DNA from: Desmonostoc muscorum LEGE 12446
GTDB taxonomy: Bacteria; Cyanobacteriota; Cyanobacteriia; Cyanobacteriales; Nostocaceae
Direction: 5' to 3'
DNA: 64,000 nucleotides
NCBI RefSeq assembly: GCF_015207005.2
Contig: NZ_JADEXS020000001.1
Span: forward strand, 1,612,001-1,676,000
Shown: positions 18,759-26,489 of the stretch, piece by piece
Numbering within the stretch: position 1 is the first letter of the stretch
Layout: every line of letters begins with the position of its first letter
Notes under the pieces: model-generated
The model's input: only the letters and a program-made list of their open reading frames with translations
What the model was told of the DNA's origin: nothing
The model's database searches: none
Position numbers and translations under genes: made by a program

Positions 18759-18795
18759 AGAGCAGTTGTATTACAGCAACTGCTCTATTTTTTTT
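18759..18795 (+). terminator. Intrinsic terminator of ndhH
   Basis: A perfect 10-bp stem (AGAGCAGTTG at 18759-18768 with CAACTGCTCT at 18777-18786), an 8-base loop, then A and a run of eight T residues. It is 26 bases after the ndhH stop. Confidence 0.9.
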
Positions 18796-18863
18796 AGCAT
18801 TCGTAAAACTGGCGATGATATAGCCGTTCGCATTCAAATGCGGTATAACATTATATCCCCAAG

Positions 18864-18894
18864 TGTAGGGGCACGGCACTGCCGTGCCCCTACA
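18864..18894. repeat. Dispersed palindrome TGTAGGGGCACGGC
   Basis: Perfect 14-bp arms around ACT. A related palindrome with GGCACAGC arms is at 25298-25323 and a half copy is at 56326-56341. It is a short dispersed repeat of the kind common in Nostoc genomes. Confidence 0.8.
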
Positions 18895-18958
18895 GGTGTA
18901 GTAGGTTGGGAAACGCTAGACATAACATAAGTACGAAATATTTATAAAGTTTTAAATA

Positions 18959-19342
18959 ATGCGCCGCATCTTTGACAACATTGATTTACAACTGCTACCG
19001 ATTTTGCGAGAAACCCTGAAAGTCTCTTATCGAGCAGATTTTTGTGTTGGCTACTTTAACCTGAGAGGTTGGCGAAGAATTGATGATTTAATCGAACAGT
19101 ATGTTGGCAGTGAAAATGCTTGCTGTCGTTTGCTAATTGGGATGCAAAGTTTGCCGAGTGATGAAGTTCATGCGGCATTTACTCTTAGTGGTGGTGATGG
19201 ACCGATTGATAATAGTAGCATTGTGCGAGGCAAACGTTATCGAGCAATTACAGAATATATTGCCGCTAACGAAAGTAAATGTATTTTATTATCTGCTACT
19301 CCTTACAATAAAAGTTCTCACATCTTGCACCTGGAAATATGA
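18959..19342 (+). pseudogene. Remnant of a helicase with N-terminal PLD-like domain
   Basis: 127 codons. Residues 1 to ~88 (RRIFDNIDLQLLPILRETLKVSYRADFCVGYFNLRGW...) match the start of large SNF2/DEAD-type helicases that carry an N-terminal phospholipase D-like domain. The text then jumps directly to RGKRYRAITEYI...CILLSATPYNKS, which is helicase motif III and its surroundings, normally several hundred residues later. The in-frame join therefore marks a large internal deletion, and everything after motif III is missing. Such helicases occur beside DNA adenine methyltransferases in restriction-like defence loci; a methyltransferase remnant in the same orientation lies at 21997-23379. Confidence 0.75.
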
Positions 19343-19361
19343 ATGTCAAAACCACAACTAA

Positions 19362-19502
19362 GTGCAAGGGGAGATAGGCGTTCAATATCAAGTAAAAGAA
19401 GAGACACAACTATTTGAGGGAAAATAGATTATAGGGCAATTTTTGCAGCCTGACCCCAATCAGGTGGTGATCCAGACTGAATATGGAGATAAGTCCAAAT
19501 AA
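19362..19502 (+). pseudogene. Possible coding remnant with one internal stop
   Basis: Reading from a GTG at 19362 gives VQGEIGVQYQVKEETQLFEGK, a TAG at 19425, then IIGQFLQPDPNQVVIQTEYGDKSK and a TAA. The composition is protein-like on both sides of the stop, which suggests a decayed gene fragment. The family is not recognised, and chance cannot be excluded over 47 codons. Confidence 0.3.
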
Positions 19503-19870
19503 GCAACTACTATATGTAGACCACGTTTGCTTTTAGCCGTACCATTTGAACCCCTCTAAATTTTTGTAGCCTGAAACCGTTGTGGCTATGTGACCAAATG
19601 CTGTGCCAAATAACTTAGACTTTTATTGGTACAGTCAAAACAAGCTTTTTCTCCGTTTTTTGATGAAAAAGTGATTTTATTTCTGTAACTCCTTCATGGC
19701 AAGCCTTTCAAGCTTTACGTGGCGGCAAAATATGTCTTGGCTACTTTTACCGCAGCATATTTTCAACTAATTGTTAAATGTAATATGCTGCCCGTAATAA
19801 ATTACCACAATCCTTGTTTTCAAACGATTTCAAAGAATCTATACCTGTTGTTTACAACTAAAACTCGATC
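19503..19870. other. Intergenic, nothing recognised
   Basis: About 370 bases between the decayed fragments and the glycosyltransferase gene. No coding frame, repeat or hairpin of note was found; the last ~100 bases are A/T-rich and may hold the promoter of the next gene. Confidence 0.5.
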
Positions 19871-21598
19871 ATGAAAATTTTGCTCACTCAACTTATATCT
19901 TACATTCCTACAGTCACCGGCGCGAACAAAGCTAATCGGCTGCTAATAGAAGAACTAGCACGAAATCATGCTTGTCAGGTCGTGGCTCCAGCAATCAATA
20001 ATATACAAGAGTTAAATCCTAAGACAAAGACTCAAAGTAGGGAAAAGCTACTCAAAGAGTTGGAAACTCATAATATTAGCATCACTGCCTCTTATGATGC
20101 AGCTGAGATATATCATCACAAAGGTGTCGAAGTACATGCATTGATGGACAATAACCAATTGTTCACTTACTTGAAGAATCAAATTAAGGAATTTCAGCCA
20201 ACATGGACGCTTGTTGCTACGGAGGGTTCACTACAAGGGTTATTAATGGCTGCTCTTAAGACCAGCCCCAATCGAGTTATTTATGTGGTTCAAACCACCA
20301 TCATGCTGCCCTTCGGGCCGGATTCAATCTGTCCCAGCCCAACCCTAACAGAAATGCTCCGCCAAGCGGCAGGCATTATCACTATCAGCCACTATCTCAA
20401 AGAATACATCTGGAAGTGGGGCAAGATGAAATCAGAGGTAGTAAATTTACCAGTGTATGGCTCTGGGCCGTTTCCTTACTTCGGATGCTTCGAGCAGGGA
20501 TATGTCACAATAGTAAATCCTAGTGTACTTAAAGGCATCTCCATATTTTTAGAACTTGCTAAGAAGCTGCCCAATATCCCTTTTGCGGCAGTGCCAGGTT
20601 GGGGGACAACAGATGCCGACCTCGCTGCCCTAAAGCAATTGCCTAACGTCAAAATACTGTCATGGGTTGAAAATATCGACGAAATTTTTGCCCAATCCCG
20701 CGTTCTGCTTGTGCCATCTTTGTGGTCTGAGGCAAGAGGTTATGTGGTTACGGAAGCTATGCTTCGTGGCATTCCAGTACTAGGCAGTAATGTAGGCGGA
20801 ATCCCAGAAGCAAAACTAGGGATTGATTACGTCCTACCTGTAAATCAAATTCAGAAATACTACGAAGAATCTCCCAACAAAGATACACCGTTAATCCCAA
20901 TAGTGCCACCAGATCAGGACATAGAACCCTGGTATCAGGCACTCCAGAAATTGCTCTCAGATAGCGACCACTATGAACAACTGTCAAAAGCATCGCGGAT
21001 AGCGGCGTTGGAGTATTTAGATAACTGTTCAATCGAATATATTGAACAGTATTTAGAGACTTTATCTCCAAATACCACCAGAAAGCATGACAGCAGCACC
21101 CAGACATACAGTCTTTTGGAGCTAGCGGAAAATCTTCCACCCCAGCACCGCGCTTTACTGGCGCTAGGACTTATGAACAAAAATAAGATCGCCTCTTTAA
21201 TGAACGGTAAACAGCTGGCTGCTGCTCAACAGGCAGGATTTGAAACAAAAGAAAGTTATGTAGCTCCTCGCACTTCTATCGAAATGATACTGGCTTTCCT
21301 TTGTGCAGACATGCTTGATCTAGAACGAGTGAGTATTTACGATAACTTATTAGATTTGTTAGGAAATATCATCACGCCAAATCAGTTTCTCTCTCGTGTC
21401 AATGAAGTCTTTGAGTTAGAAATATCCAGACTAGTCATGTTTGGGGTTATCGTACCCAATGTGGCAGAGATAGCGGATGTGATTGTGCGATACCAAATTG
21501 AAAAAGCAGACCCTACGGTACTTGCGGCCAATTTAGAGCAACTCAAAGACTTGCCAAATGAAGAAATTGAAGTGCTAGTTGCTAACGAAATCTATTGA
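19871..21598 (+). CDS. Family 4-like glycosyltransferase with unassigned C-terminal domain
   Basis: 575 residues. Residues 1 to ~390 form a GT-B glycosyltransferase: an N-terminal Rossmann half (MKILLTQLISYIPTVTGANKANRLLIEELA), then the donor-binding half with NPSVLKGISIFLELAKKLP, VLLVPSLWSEARGYVVTEAMLRGIPVLGSNVGGIPE (the E-x7-E region near 285). After a linker (~405-415, NTTRKHDSSTQTYS) comes a ~160-residue helical region that is not part of the family (LLELAENLPPQHRALLALGL...). Its role is unknown. No sugar-pathway genes are adjacent; the gene lies between two decayed defence-gene fragments and may have arrived with or after that decay. Confidence 0.75.
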   Translation: MKILLTQLISYIPTVTGANKANRLLIEELARNHACQVVAPAINNIQELNPKTKTQSREKLLKELETHNISITASYDAAEIYHHKGVEVHALMDNNQLFTYLKNQIKEFQPTWTLVATEGSLQGLLMAALKTSPNRVIYVVQTTIMLPFGPDSICPSPTLTEMLRQAAGIITISHYLKEYIWKWGKMKSEVVNLPVYGSGPFPYFGCFEQGYVTIVNPSVLKGISIFLELAKKLPNIPFAAVPGWGTTDADLAALKQLPNVKILSWVENIDEIFAQSRVLLVPSLWSEARGYVVTEAMLRGIPVLGSNVGGIPEAKLGIDYVLPVNQIQKYYEESPNKDTPLIPIVPPDQDIEPWYQALQKLLSDSDHYEQLSKASRIAALEYLDNCSIEYIEQYLETLSPNTTRKHDSSTQTYSLLELAENLPPQHRALLALGLMNKNKIASLMNGKQLAAAQQAGFETKESYVAPRTSIEMILAFLCADMLDLERVSIYDNLLDLLGNIITPNQFLSRVNEVFELEISRLVMFGVIVPNVAEIADVIVRYQIEKADPTVLAANLEQLKDLPNEEIEVLVANEIY

Positions 21599-21682
21599 CC
21601 ATAGCACGCAAGTATTATCAACGGGGTCTCAGGGCTATGGAGCTTATTTTATCGGCATCGTAGCCTTTTTTGTCGCCCCGTC

Positions 21683-21745
21683 AGCGATGAATCGCCGTCT
21701 CTACAATCATTAGCCCTTTGTAGAGACGGCGATTTATCGCGTCTT
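21683..21745. repeat. Inverted pair of the CGCCGTCTCTACA repeat
   Basis: GCGATGAATCGCCGTCTCTA at ~21684 and its complement at 21719-21745 face each other across a short spacer. This is one of at least four locations of this family in the window (also 23540-23603, 26350-26376, 50827-50889). Confidence 0.8.
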
Positions 21746-21752
21746 TGTTGTA

Positions 21753-21986
21753 TTGCGGAAAACACTTAAATTAGAAAGCAAACTGGGGTTTGAGAAAGTA
21801 AAAGCTTCTTTTACTTGCGGAAAACACCAAAATGAGTAAACAAAAGCTTCTTTTACTTGCGGAAAACACCAAAATGAGTAAGCAAACTGGGGTTTGAATA
21901 AGTAAAAGCTTCTTTTACTTGCGGAAAACACTAAAATGAGTAAGCAAAAGCTTCTTTTGAGTAAGTAAAAGCTCATTTTGAGAAAG
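21753..21986. repeat. Tandem array with alternating 62- and 42-bp units
   Basis: Units begin with TTGCGGAAAACAC at 21753, 21815, 21857 and 21919, so spacings are 62, 42 and 62 bp. The long units differ from the short one by a ~20-bp block containing CTGGGGTTTGA. Each unit ends AAAGCTTCTTTTAC. The array abuts the 5' end of the truncated methyltransferase gene. An open frame on the minus strand (21734-21976) is a by-product of the repeat. Confidence 0.85.
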
Positions 21987-21996
21987 CATTTCAGGT

Positions 21997-23379
21997 GAAA
22001 ATCATTTTTATGCTGAATTTCTCAAGGCTTTGTTTTTTGAAAGCTTTGCTAAACCTGAGATTGAACGCGATTTATCTGTTCAGGAATTGGTAGGAAAGGT
22101 TAAATATCTCAATGGTGGTCTATTTCTTAAGCATCATATTGAAGAGAAATATCAAATTTCTATAGTTGATGAGGCGTTTCCACAAGTTCTAGATTTATTT
22201 GGGCGTTATTCTTGGAATCTGGATGATACGCCGGAAGGAAAAGACGACGAAATTAACCCCGATGTCTTAGGTTACATTTTTGTAAAATATATTAATCAAA
22301 AGGCTTTTGGAGCCTATTATACTAGACCACAAATTACAGAATATCTCTGTGACAGAACTATTCACAAGTTAATTGTAGACCGCGTAAATGATGCGTTATC
22401 TGATAAGTATAAGCCATTTGAGGATATCAACGAACTTTTCATTAAGCTCGATACAAATGTTTGTCGTCTATTAATGGAAGATATTCTTCCTAATTTATCA
22501 ATTCTTGACCCAGCTTGTGGTTCTGGTGCTTTTCTTGTCGCAGCGATGAAGACGCTAATACAAGTTTATAGTAATGTTTTAGAACGCGGCGGTTTTGATG
22601 CGATTATTACTAATCCACCTTGGGAGATATTTAAACCACAGGCGAAAGAGTTCTTTGCACAACATAATGAACTGGTGACGAAGAACAAGATGGATATTAA
22701 AGATTTTGAGAAAGAACAGAATAAACTATTACAAAATCCAATAATTGCCAGTACTTGGTTAGAATATCAAAGTCAATATCCTTATGTCAGTGCTTATTAT
22801 CGTTCATCTGAACAGTATAAAAATCAGATTTCTATTGTGAATGGTAAAAAAGCAGGTACGGATATTAATCTCTATAAGCTGTTTACAGAACAATGTTTTA
22901 ATCTTTTGTGTTTAGGCGGTGAGTGTGGAATTGTAATTCCTAGTGGAATTTACACTGATTTGGGGACTAAGCAATTACGGGAGATGTTGTTTAGCCAAAC
23001 TAAAGTTACTGGCTTACTTTGTCTTGAGAATCGTAAGGAAGTTTTTGAAGGTGTTCATCGCAGTTTTAAAATAGTTGTTCTTACTTTTGTTAAAGGTAGT
23101 ATAACAACAGAATTTCCATCTGCGTTTATGCGTCATGATGTGCAGGAACTTCAAACATTTCCTGGTGAAGACAGCTTGCAGATTAGTGTTGATATGATAC
23201 GTAAACTATCGCCTGATTCGCTATCTGTCATGGAGTTTAAGAATGAAGTAGATATTTTCATCTCTAAAAAAATGCTTAAGTTTCCTTTACTGGGCGAAAA
23301 GATTGAGGGGAAATGGAATCTGCGCTTAAAAGAAGCAGCATTGTCAGCTTACCGTAACTTTGGTTTTACCCCACCCTAA
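21997..23379 (+). pseudogene. Remnant of an Eco57I-type DNA adenine methyltransferase
   Basis: Homology-like reading begins near 21997 (HFYAEFLKALFFESF), before any good start codon, so the N-terminal part is missing and the tandem array abuts it. The methyltransferase core follows: FGAYYTRPQITEYLCDRTI, SAM motif LDPACGSGAFLVAAMKTL, then FDAIITNPPWEIFKPQ (the NPPW/Y catalytic motif of N6-adenine enzymes). Only about ten residues separate the SAM motif region from NPPW, where the family has well over a hundred, so an internal in-frame deletion is likely. The 3' end runs into a TTACCCCACCCTAACCCTCC repeat and stops, losing the target recognition region. Probably non-functional. Confidence 0.75.
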
Positions 23380-24196
23380 CCCTCCCCTTGTAAAGGGGAG
23401 GGAACTAGATTTTTTGTTTCTCCCTGATTAGCTTTACTAAAATCGCACCCCTCATTGCTTGTAAAGGGGAGGGAACTAGATTTGTTATTTCTCCTCTTGT
23501 AAAGGGGAGAGAACTCAATACTGTTCGGTTAAGGCATCAGACGCGATAAATCGCCGTCTCTACAATAATCATTCCTTTGTCTTGACGGCAATTTATCGCG
23601 TCTTTGGAATTTAGAATTTTACAGGACTTACGCACAGGTAACGGAAAATCGTAGACGCGATGCGGCTTCCCGCAGGGTACCACAGAGGACACAGAGAACA
23701 CGGAGGAATAAGAGTTAGAGAGGTTTTTTGCGTAAGTCCTGTTTTAATCAAAAAACCTTAACCGAACCGTATTGGGAGGGAACTAGATTTCTTGTTTCCC
23801 CCCAATACATCGGGGGGATTAAGGGGGGTATTTCGATTTGTGTTTACAACGTAGCCTTTTAGGAGAAAGGAATCGAGGTGAGGTTAAAGTCTATTGCATA
23901 CAAGCGATCGCTATATTTATTGCTTCAAACTATAAAAAACCCAAACATATTATTTGTAATTTTCCCAAATTCTTAACTTTGAATTTAGATTTTAATATAT
24001 TCTCTGGTGCAGATTAAAAAAATGAATTTCTTAATAATTTATTTTCAATTCACCGTTCGCGTAGCGTTCCGTAGGGAAGATGTTGACTAGTATTAACTTC
24101 CGTTAAAATTGAAATGCTGCTATAAATACAAAAATGTATTTAAATAAGGTGTAATAAATTACTATATAAATCCGGCAGCATTTACCTAGTCGTAAT
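23380..24196. other. Intergenic region of nested dispersed repeats
   Basis: The first 440 bases are repeats: three copies of TTGTAAAGGGGAGGGAACTAGA-like sequence (23389-23515), an outer inverted pair (23516-23534 and 23756-23774), a CGCCGTCTCTACA hairpin (23540-23603), and a MITE-like element (23622-23741). A further GGGAGGGAACTAGAT copy and a CCCCCCAATACATCGGGGGG hairpin follow at ~23775-23830. The remaining ~350 bases are A/T-rich, with a 12-bp palindrome GTAATAAATTAC at 24151-24162 upstream of the GAF gene. Confidence 0.75.
23622..23741. mobile_element. MITE-like element, 120 bp, 5-bp duplication TTTTA
   Basis: Perfect 13-bp terminal inverted repeats, CAGGACTTACGCA at 23622-23634 and TGCGTAAGTCCTG at 23729-23741. 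The flanks TTTTA (23617-23621 and 23742-23746) look like a target duplication. There is no coding capacity. The interior differs from the element at 25234-25442, which shares the same ends. Confidence 0.8.
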
Positions 24197-24742
24197 TTGA
24201 GAACCGTGCAAATTCATCCTCACTCCGAATTTAACCATAGCCGCGATCGCCGTGAACAGGGTTTGCAAAAATTGCTCGATCGCCTTGTCAAAAGGATACA
24301 GCGGGATGAGTTAGTCCGGCAAACAACAAATCAACTCAGAGAATCGCTTCAGGTCGATCGCGTGGTGTTGTATTATTTTTACGGGCAGTGGCAAGGACAA
24401 GTAACTTTTGAATCTCTGAGTTCTCAAGAATTATCAATACTTGGTTCCACTGGCCCTGATAATTGTTTTAACGATGAGTATGCTGCTTTATACTTAGCAG
24501 GACGCGTAAAGGCGATCGCTGATATTGAATTAGAGCCAATGGAGTCTTGTCACCGAGATTTTCTCCGCACTATGCAAGTCCGCGCCAACCTCGTAGTACC
24601 AATTTTAATACCTAGAGGATTATGGGGATTATTAGTAGCACATCAGTGCCAAGCGCCTCATAATTGGTCACTATTAGATATGGAAATGATGCAAACAGCA
24701 GCGCAAACTCTAGCAACAGACGATAATATTCTCGAAAGTTAA
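24197..24742 (+). CDS. Single-domain GAF protein with cyanobacteriochrome-like cysteines
   Basis: About 181 residues; the start is TTG 24197 or GTG 24206, neither with a strong ribosome site. The whole protein is one GAF domain preceded by a helix. It resembles the chromophore-binding GAF domains of cyanobacteriochromes: GPDNCFNDEY (a D-x-C-F motif, residues 88-91) and MESCHRDFLRTMQVRANLVVPIL (Cys118-His119, the position that carries the bilin), followed by LWGLLVAHQCQAPHNWS. DXCF-type photoreceptors use both cysteines on the bilin. No output domain is present, so it would have to act through a partner. Non-chromophoric relatives of this GAF subgroup also exist, so light sensing is an inference. 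Confidence 0.75.
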   Translation: MRTVQIHPHSEFNHSRDRREQGLQKLLDRLVKRIQRDELVRQTTNQLRESLQVDRVVLYYFYGQWQGQVTFESLSSQELSILGSTGPDNCFNDEYAALYLAGRVKAIADIELEPMESCHRDFLRTMQVRANLVVPILIPRGLWGLLVAHQCQAPHNWSLLDMEMMQTAAQTLATDDNILES

Positions 24743-24825
24743 GCTACTGTACATTGAAATCGCATACAGTTAAATAGCAAAGATACTCGCTAGCACTGAT
24801 TCTTCTAAAATAAGGAGAAAAAACT

Positions 24826-25215
24826 GTGAAATTTGGTCACACGGTAATCTGGGTAGACGATGTAGTTAAGACCGTTGAGTTTTACGAAAAAGCATTTGGT
24901 CTGTTTCGTCGCACCCTCCAAGATCATGGACAGTTTATCTGGGCTGAAATCGAAACCGGAAACACCACATTGGCTTTCTCCTCCACTAGCGAAGCAGAGA
25001 AATTATTTCCCGGTGGCTTTCATCCCAATGACGCCACACAACCGCCAACATTAATCCAAATCTCATTCATTACTCCTGATGTTGGTAGTGCTTACATGAG
25101 AGCCATAGGAGCAGGAGCAAAACCATTAGATGCCCCTAAATCTCAACCTGGGGGACAAACAATTGCCCGTGTCCGCGATATCAATGGCGTACTGGTGTCC
25201 TTGGTGAGTGGTTAG
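24826..25215 (+). CDS. VOC-family (glyoxalase/bleomycin-resistance-like) protein
   Basis: 129 residues from a GTG at 24826 with AAGGAG eight bases upstream. The vicinal-oxygen-chelate fold is shown by paired beta-alpha-beta units: KFGHTVIWVDDVVKTVEFYEKAFGL with the first metal-type His near residue 5, IWAEIETGNTTLAFSS with a Glu, and the second half PTLIQISFITPDVGSAYMRAIGAGAKPL...GQTIARVRDINGVLVSLV. Members are lyases, dioxygenases or drug-binding proteins, so the substrate cannot be named. It is monocistronic between the GAF gene and a MITE-like element. Confidence 0.85.
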   Translation: MKFGHTVIWVDDVVKTVEFYEKAFGLFRRTLQDHGQFIWAEIETGNTTLAFSSTSEAEKLFPGGFHPNDATQPPTLIQISFITPDVGSAYMRAIGAGAKPLDAPKSQPGGQTIARVRDINGVLVSLVSG

Positions 25216-25233
25216 TGGCAATCGCTATTAAAA

Positions 25234-25442
25234 TAGGACTTACGCATTGACAAGAAATGCCAAATATGAATGAGTTTAAAAACCACATCTTTCGTAAGGG
25301 CACAGCAATGCTGTGCCCCTACAGCATGGTCTATTTACGTAGTTTACCGCCGTAGGCATCACAGGATAATTAAGAAAAGCCTGAAACAACCTATGCATCG
25401 TTCATTCACATTACGATGCATTTGTACAGTGCGTAAGTCCTA
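25234..25442. mobile_element. MITE-like element, 209 bp, 5-bp duplication TAAAA
   Basis: Perfect 13-bp ends, TAGGACTTACGCA at 25234-25246 and TGCGTAAGTCCTA at 25430-25442, flanked by TAAAA at 25229-25233 and 25443-25447. The interior includes a GGGCACAGCAATGCTGTGCCC palindrome at ~25299-25320 and no gene. The ends match those of the element at 23622-23741 except for the outermost base. Confidence 0.82.
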
Positions 25443-25452
25443 TAAAATTGTT

Positions 25453-25896
25453 TTACAAAATTAATGTTTCAAGCTTTGCCTGTACTTCTTCTATTAAATC
25501 TTGTGCAACACTTTCAACAAATTTTACCTTTCTAGCTCTCCAATCTAGTGTTTTAATTTGGTCAGCTAATACAACTCCTTTTGTTTGCATTCCCTCAAGA
25601 AGAGGAACTTCAAAACTAAGCCCTTTTGGATTGCTAGTTATAGGACAAGCTAAAACCAAAGAAGCCATTCGATTGTATTTAATTGGAGATATAACAAGAA
25701 CAGGGCGGTAGCCTATTTGCTCACGCCCTTCTTGTTGTAGTTGATTGTTTAGTGTCCTAGCAATATGATCAAATGACATTCCTGAGGCTTGAAGAGCAAA
25801 TGCACCCCGAATCGAATCAGCCGTAAACTGCTGTGCATTTCCAAATTCTAATTTGACAATATCTCCTCTGTCAGGAAAGTAGGGATTAACTACCAA
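25453..25896 (-). CDS. PemK/MazF-like toxin with an internal insertion
   Basis: 147 residues, longer than the usual ~110. The family core is clear: FPDRGDIVKLEF at the N-terminus, then GYRPVLVISPIKYNRMASLVLACPITSNPKG, GVVLADQIKTLDWRARKVKFVESV and a closing helix. MazF proteins cut mRNA at short sequences. Between the first strand (residue ~18) and QIGYRPVLV (~53) there is an extra ~35-residue helical-looking segment (SIRGAFALQASGMSFDHIAR). In MazF this loop lies by the RNA and antitoxin surface. The start overlaps the antitoxin gene by seven bases. Its 3' end lies ten bases from the MITE-like element. Confidence 0.8.
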   Translation of the reverse strand: MVVNPYFPDRGDIVKLEFGNAQQFTADSIRGAFALQASGMSFDHIARTLNNQLQQEGREQIGYRPVLVISPIKYNRMASLVLACPITSNPKGLSFEVPLLEGMQTKGVVLADQIKTLDWRARKVKFVESVAQDLIEEVQAKLETLIL

Positions 25897-26132
25897 TCTT
25901 CATTCCCCACAGTATTGCCGGTATCAAATTCAGGGTGAAATTTATCAGGAGTCATACCTTCAAGTAACTCATCAAGCGTATATTTTTTTCTTTTTTGTGG
26001 TGTAATTACAATACTGTTACCTTCCACACTAAAATTTATAGCTGTCCCTTCGGTTATGTGTGCTTGTTCAGCTACCGATCTGGGAATCCGAATAGCTAAA
26101 CTGTTTCCCCATTTAGCAATAACTGCTGTCAT
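25890..26132 (-). CDS. MazE/AbrB-type antitoxin
   Basis: 80 residues from the ATG at 26132 with GGAG eight bases upstream. The SpoVT/AbrB swapped-hairpin DNA-binding domain is at the N-terminus: AVIAKWGNSLAIRIPRSVAEQAHITEGTAINFSVEGNSIVITP. The acidic C-terminus (LDELLEGMTPDKFHPEFDTGN) is the part that wraps and blocks the toxin in MazE proteins. It is first in the pair, overlapping the toxin gene by seven bases, and probably represses its own promoter. Confidence 0.88.
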   Translation of the reverse strand: MTAVIAKWGNSLAIRIPRSVAEQAHITEGTAINFSVEGNSIVITPQKRKKYTLDELLEGMTPDKFHPEFDTGNTVGNEDW

Positions 26133-26144
26133 AGCTATCTCCAA

Positions 26145-26489
26145 ATGTTCTGTTAGAGATCCACACGCCTAAACTTCAAAATTTGGCAGCAAAACGCTCT
26201 TAACAGTTCTTATTTGACGTATATACTTTGAAGATACAAATTTACTTGGCGGGTGTCAACACGCCGATGTAGATTTGGTGAAAAAATATGCCAGTAACCA
26301 CGAAGAGGGTTTAGTTAAGGGCTACTTGTACAAAATTGTGGGTTTTCTAGACGCGATAAATCGCCGTCTCTACAAATGTTTTGGTCTTTTTCTGATATTG
26401 GTTATTTCGACTGCACGGTATCAAACTTGACATAATATGCTATTGTTCCACAATGCCGCGAGGCCGTTAGCTGGCAAGAAGACTTAAGT
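26145..26489. other. Intergenic region with one dispersed repeat
   Basis: About 345 bases between the divergent antitoxin and hydrolase genes. It contains a single copy of the GACGCGATAAATCGCCGTCT repeat at 26350-26376. No other feature was recognised. Confidence 0.6.

Noticed and set aside
21734..21976. 80-codon minus-strand frame rich in Phe/Leu/Ser
   Set aside because: It is the translation of the 62/42-bp tandem array and repeats with the same period.
24151..24162. GTAATAAATTAC as an NtcA-type site
   Set aside because: NtcA sites are GTA-N8-TAC; here the spacing is six bases, and no -10 box at the right distance was confirmed.
25270..25464. 64-codon plus-strand frame
   Set aside because: It lies almost wholly in the MITE-like element and has no ribosome site.
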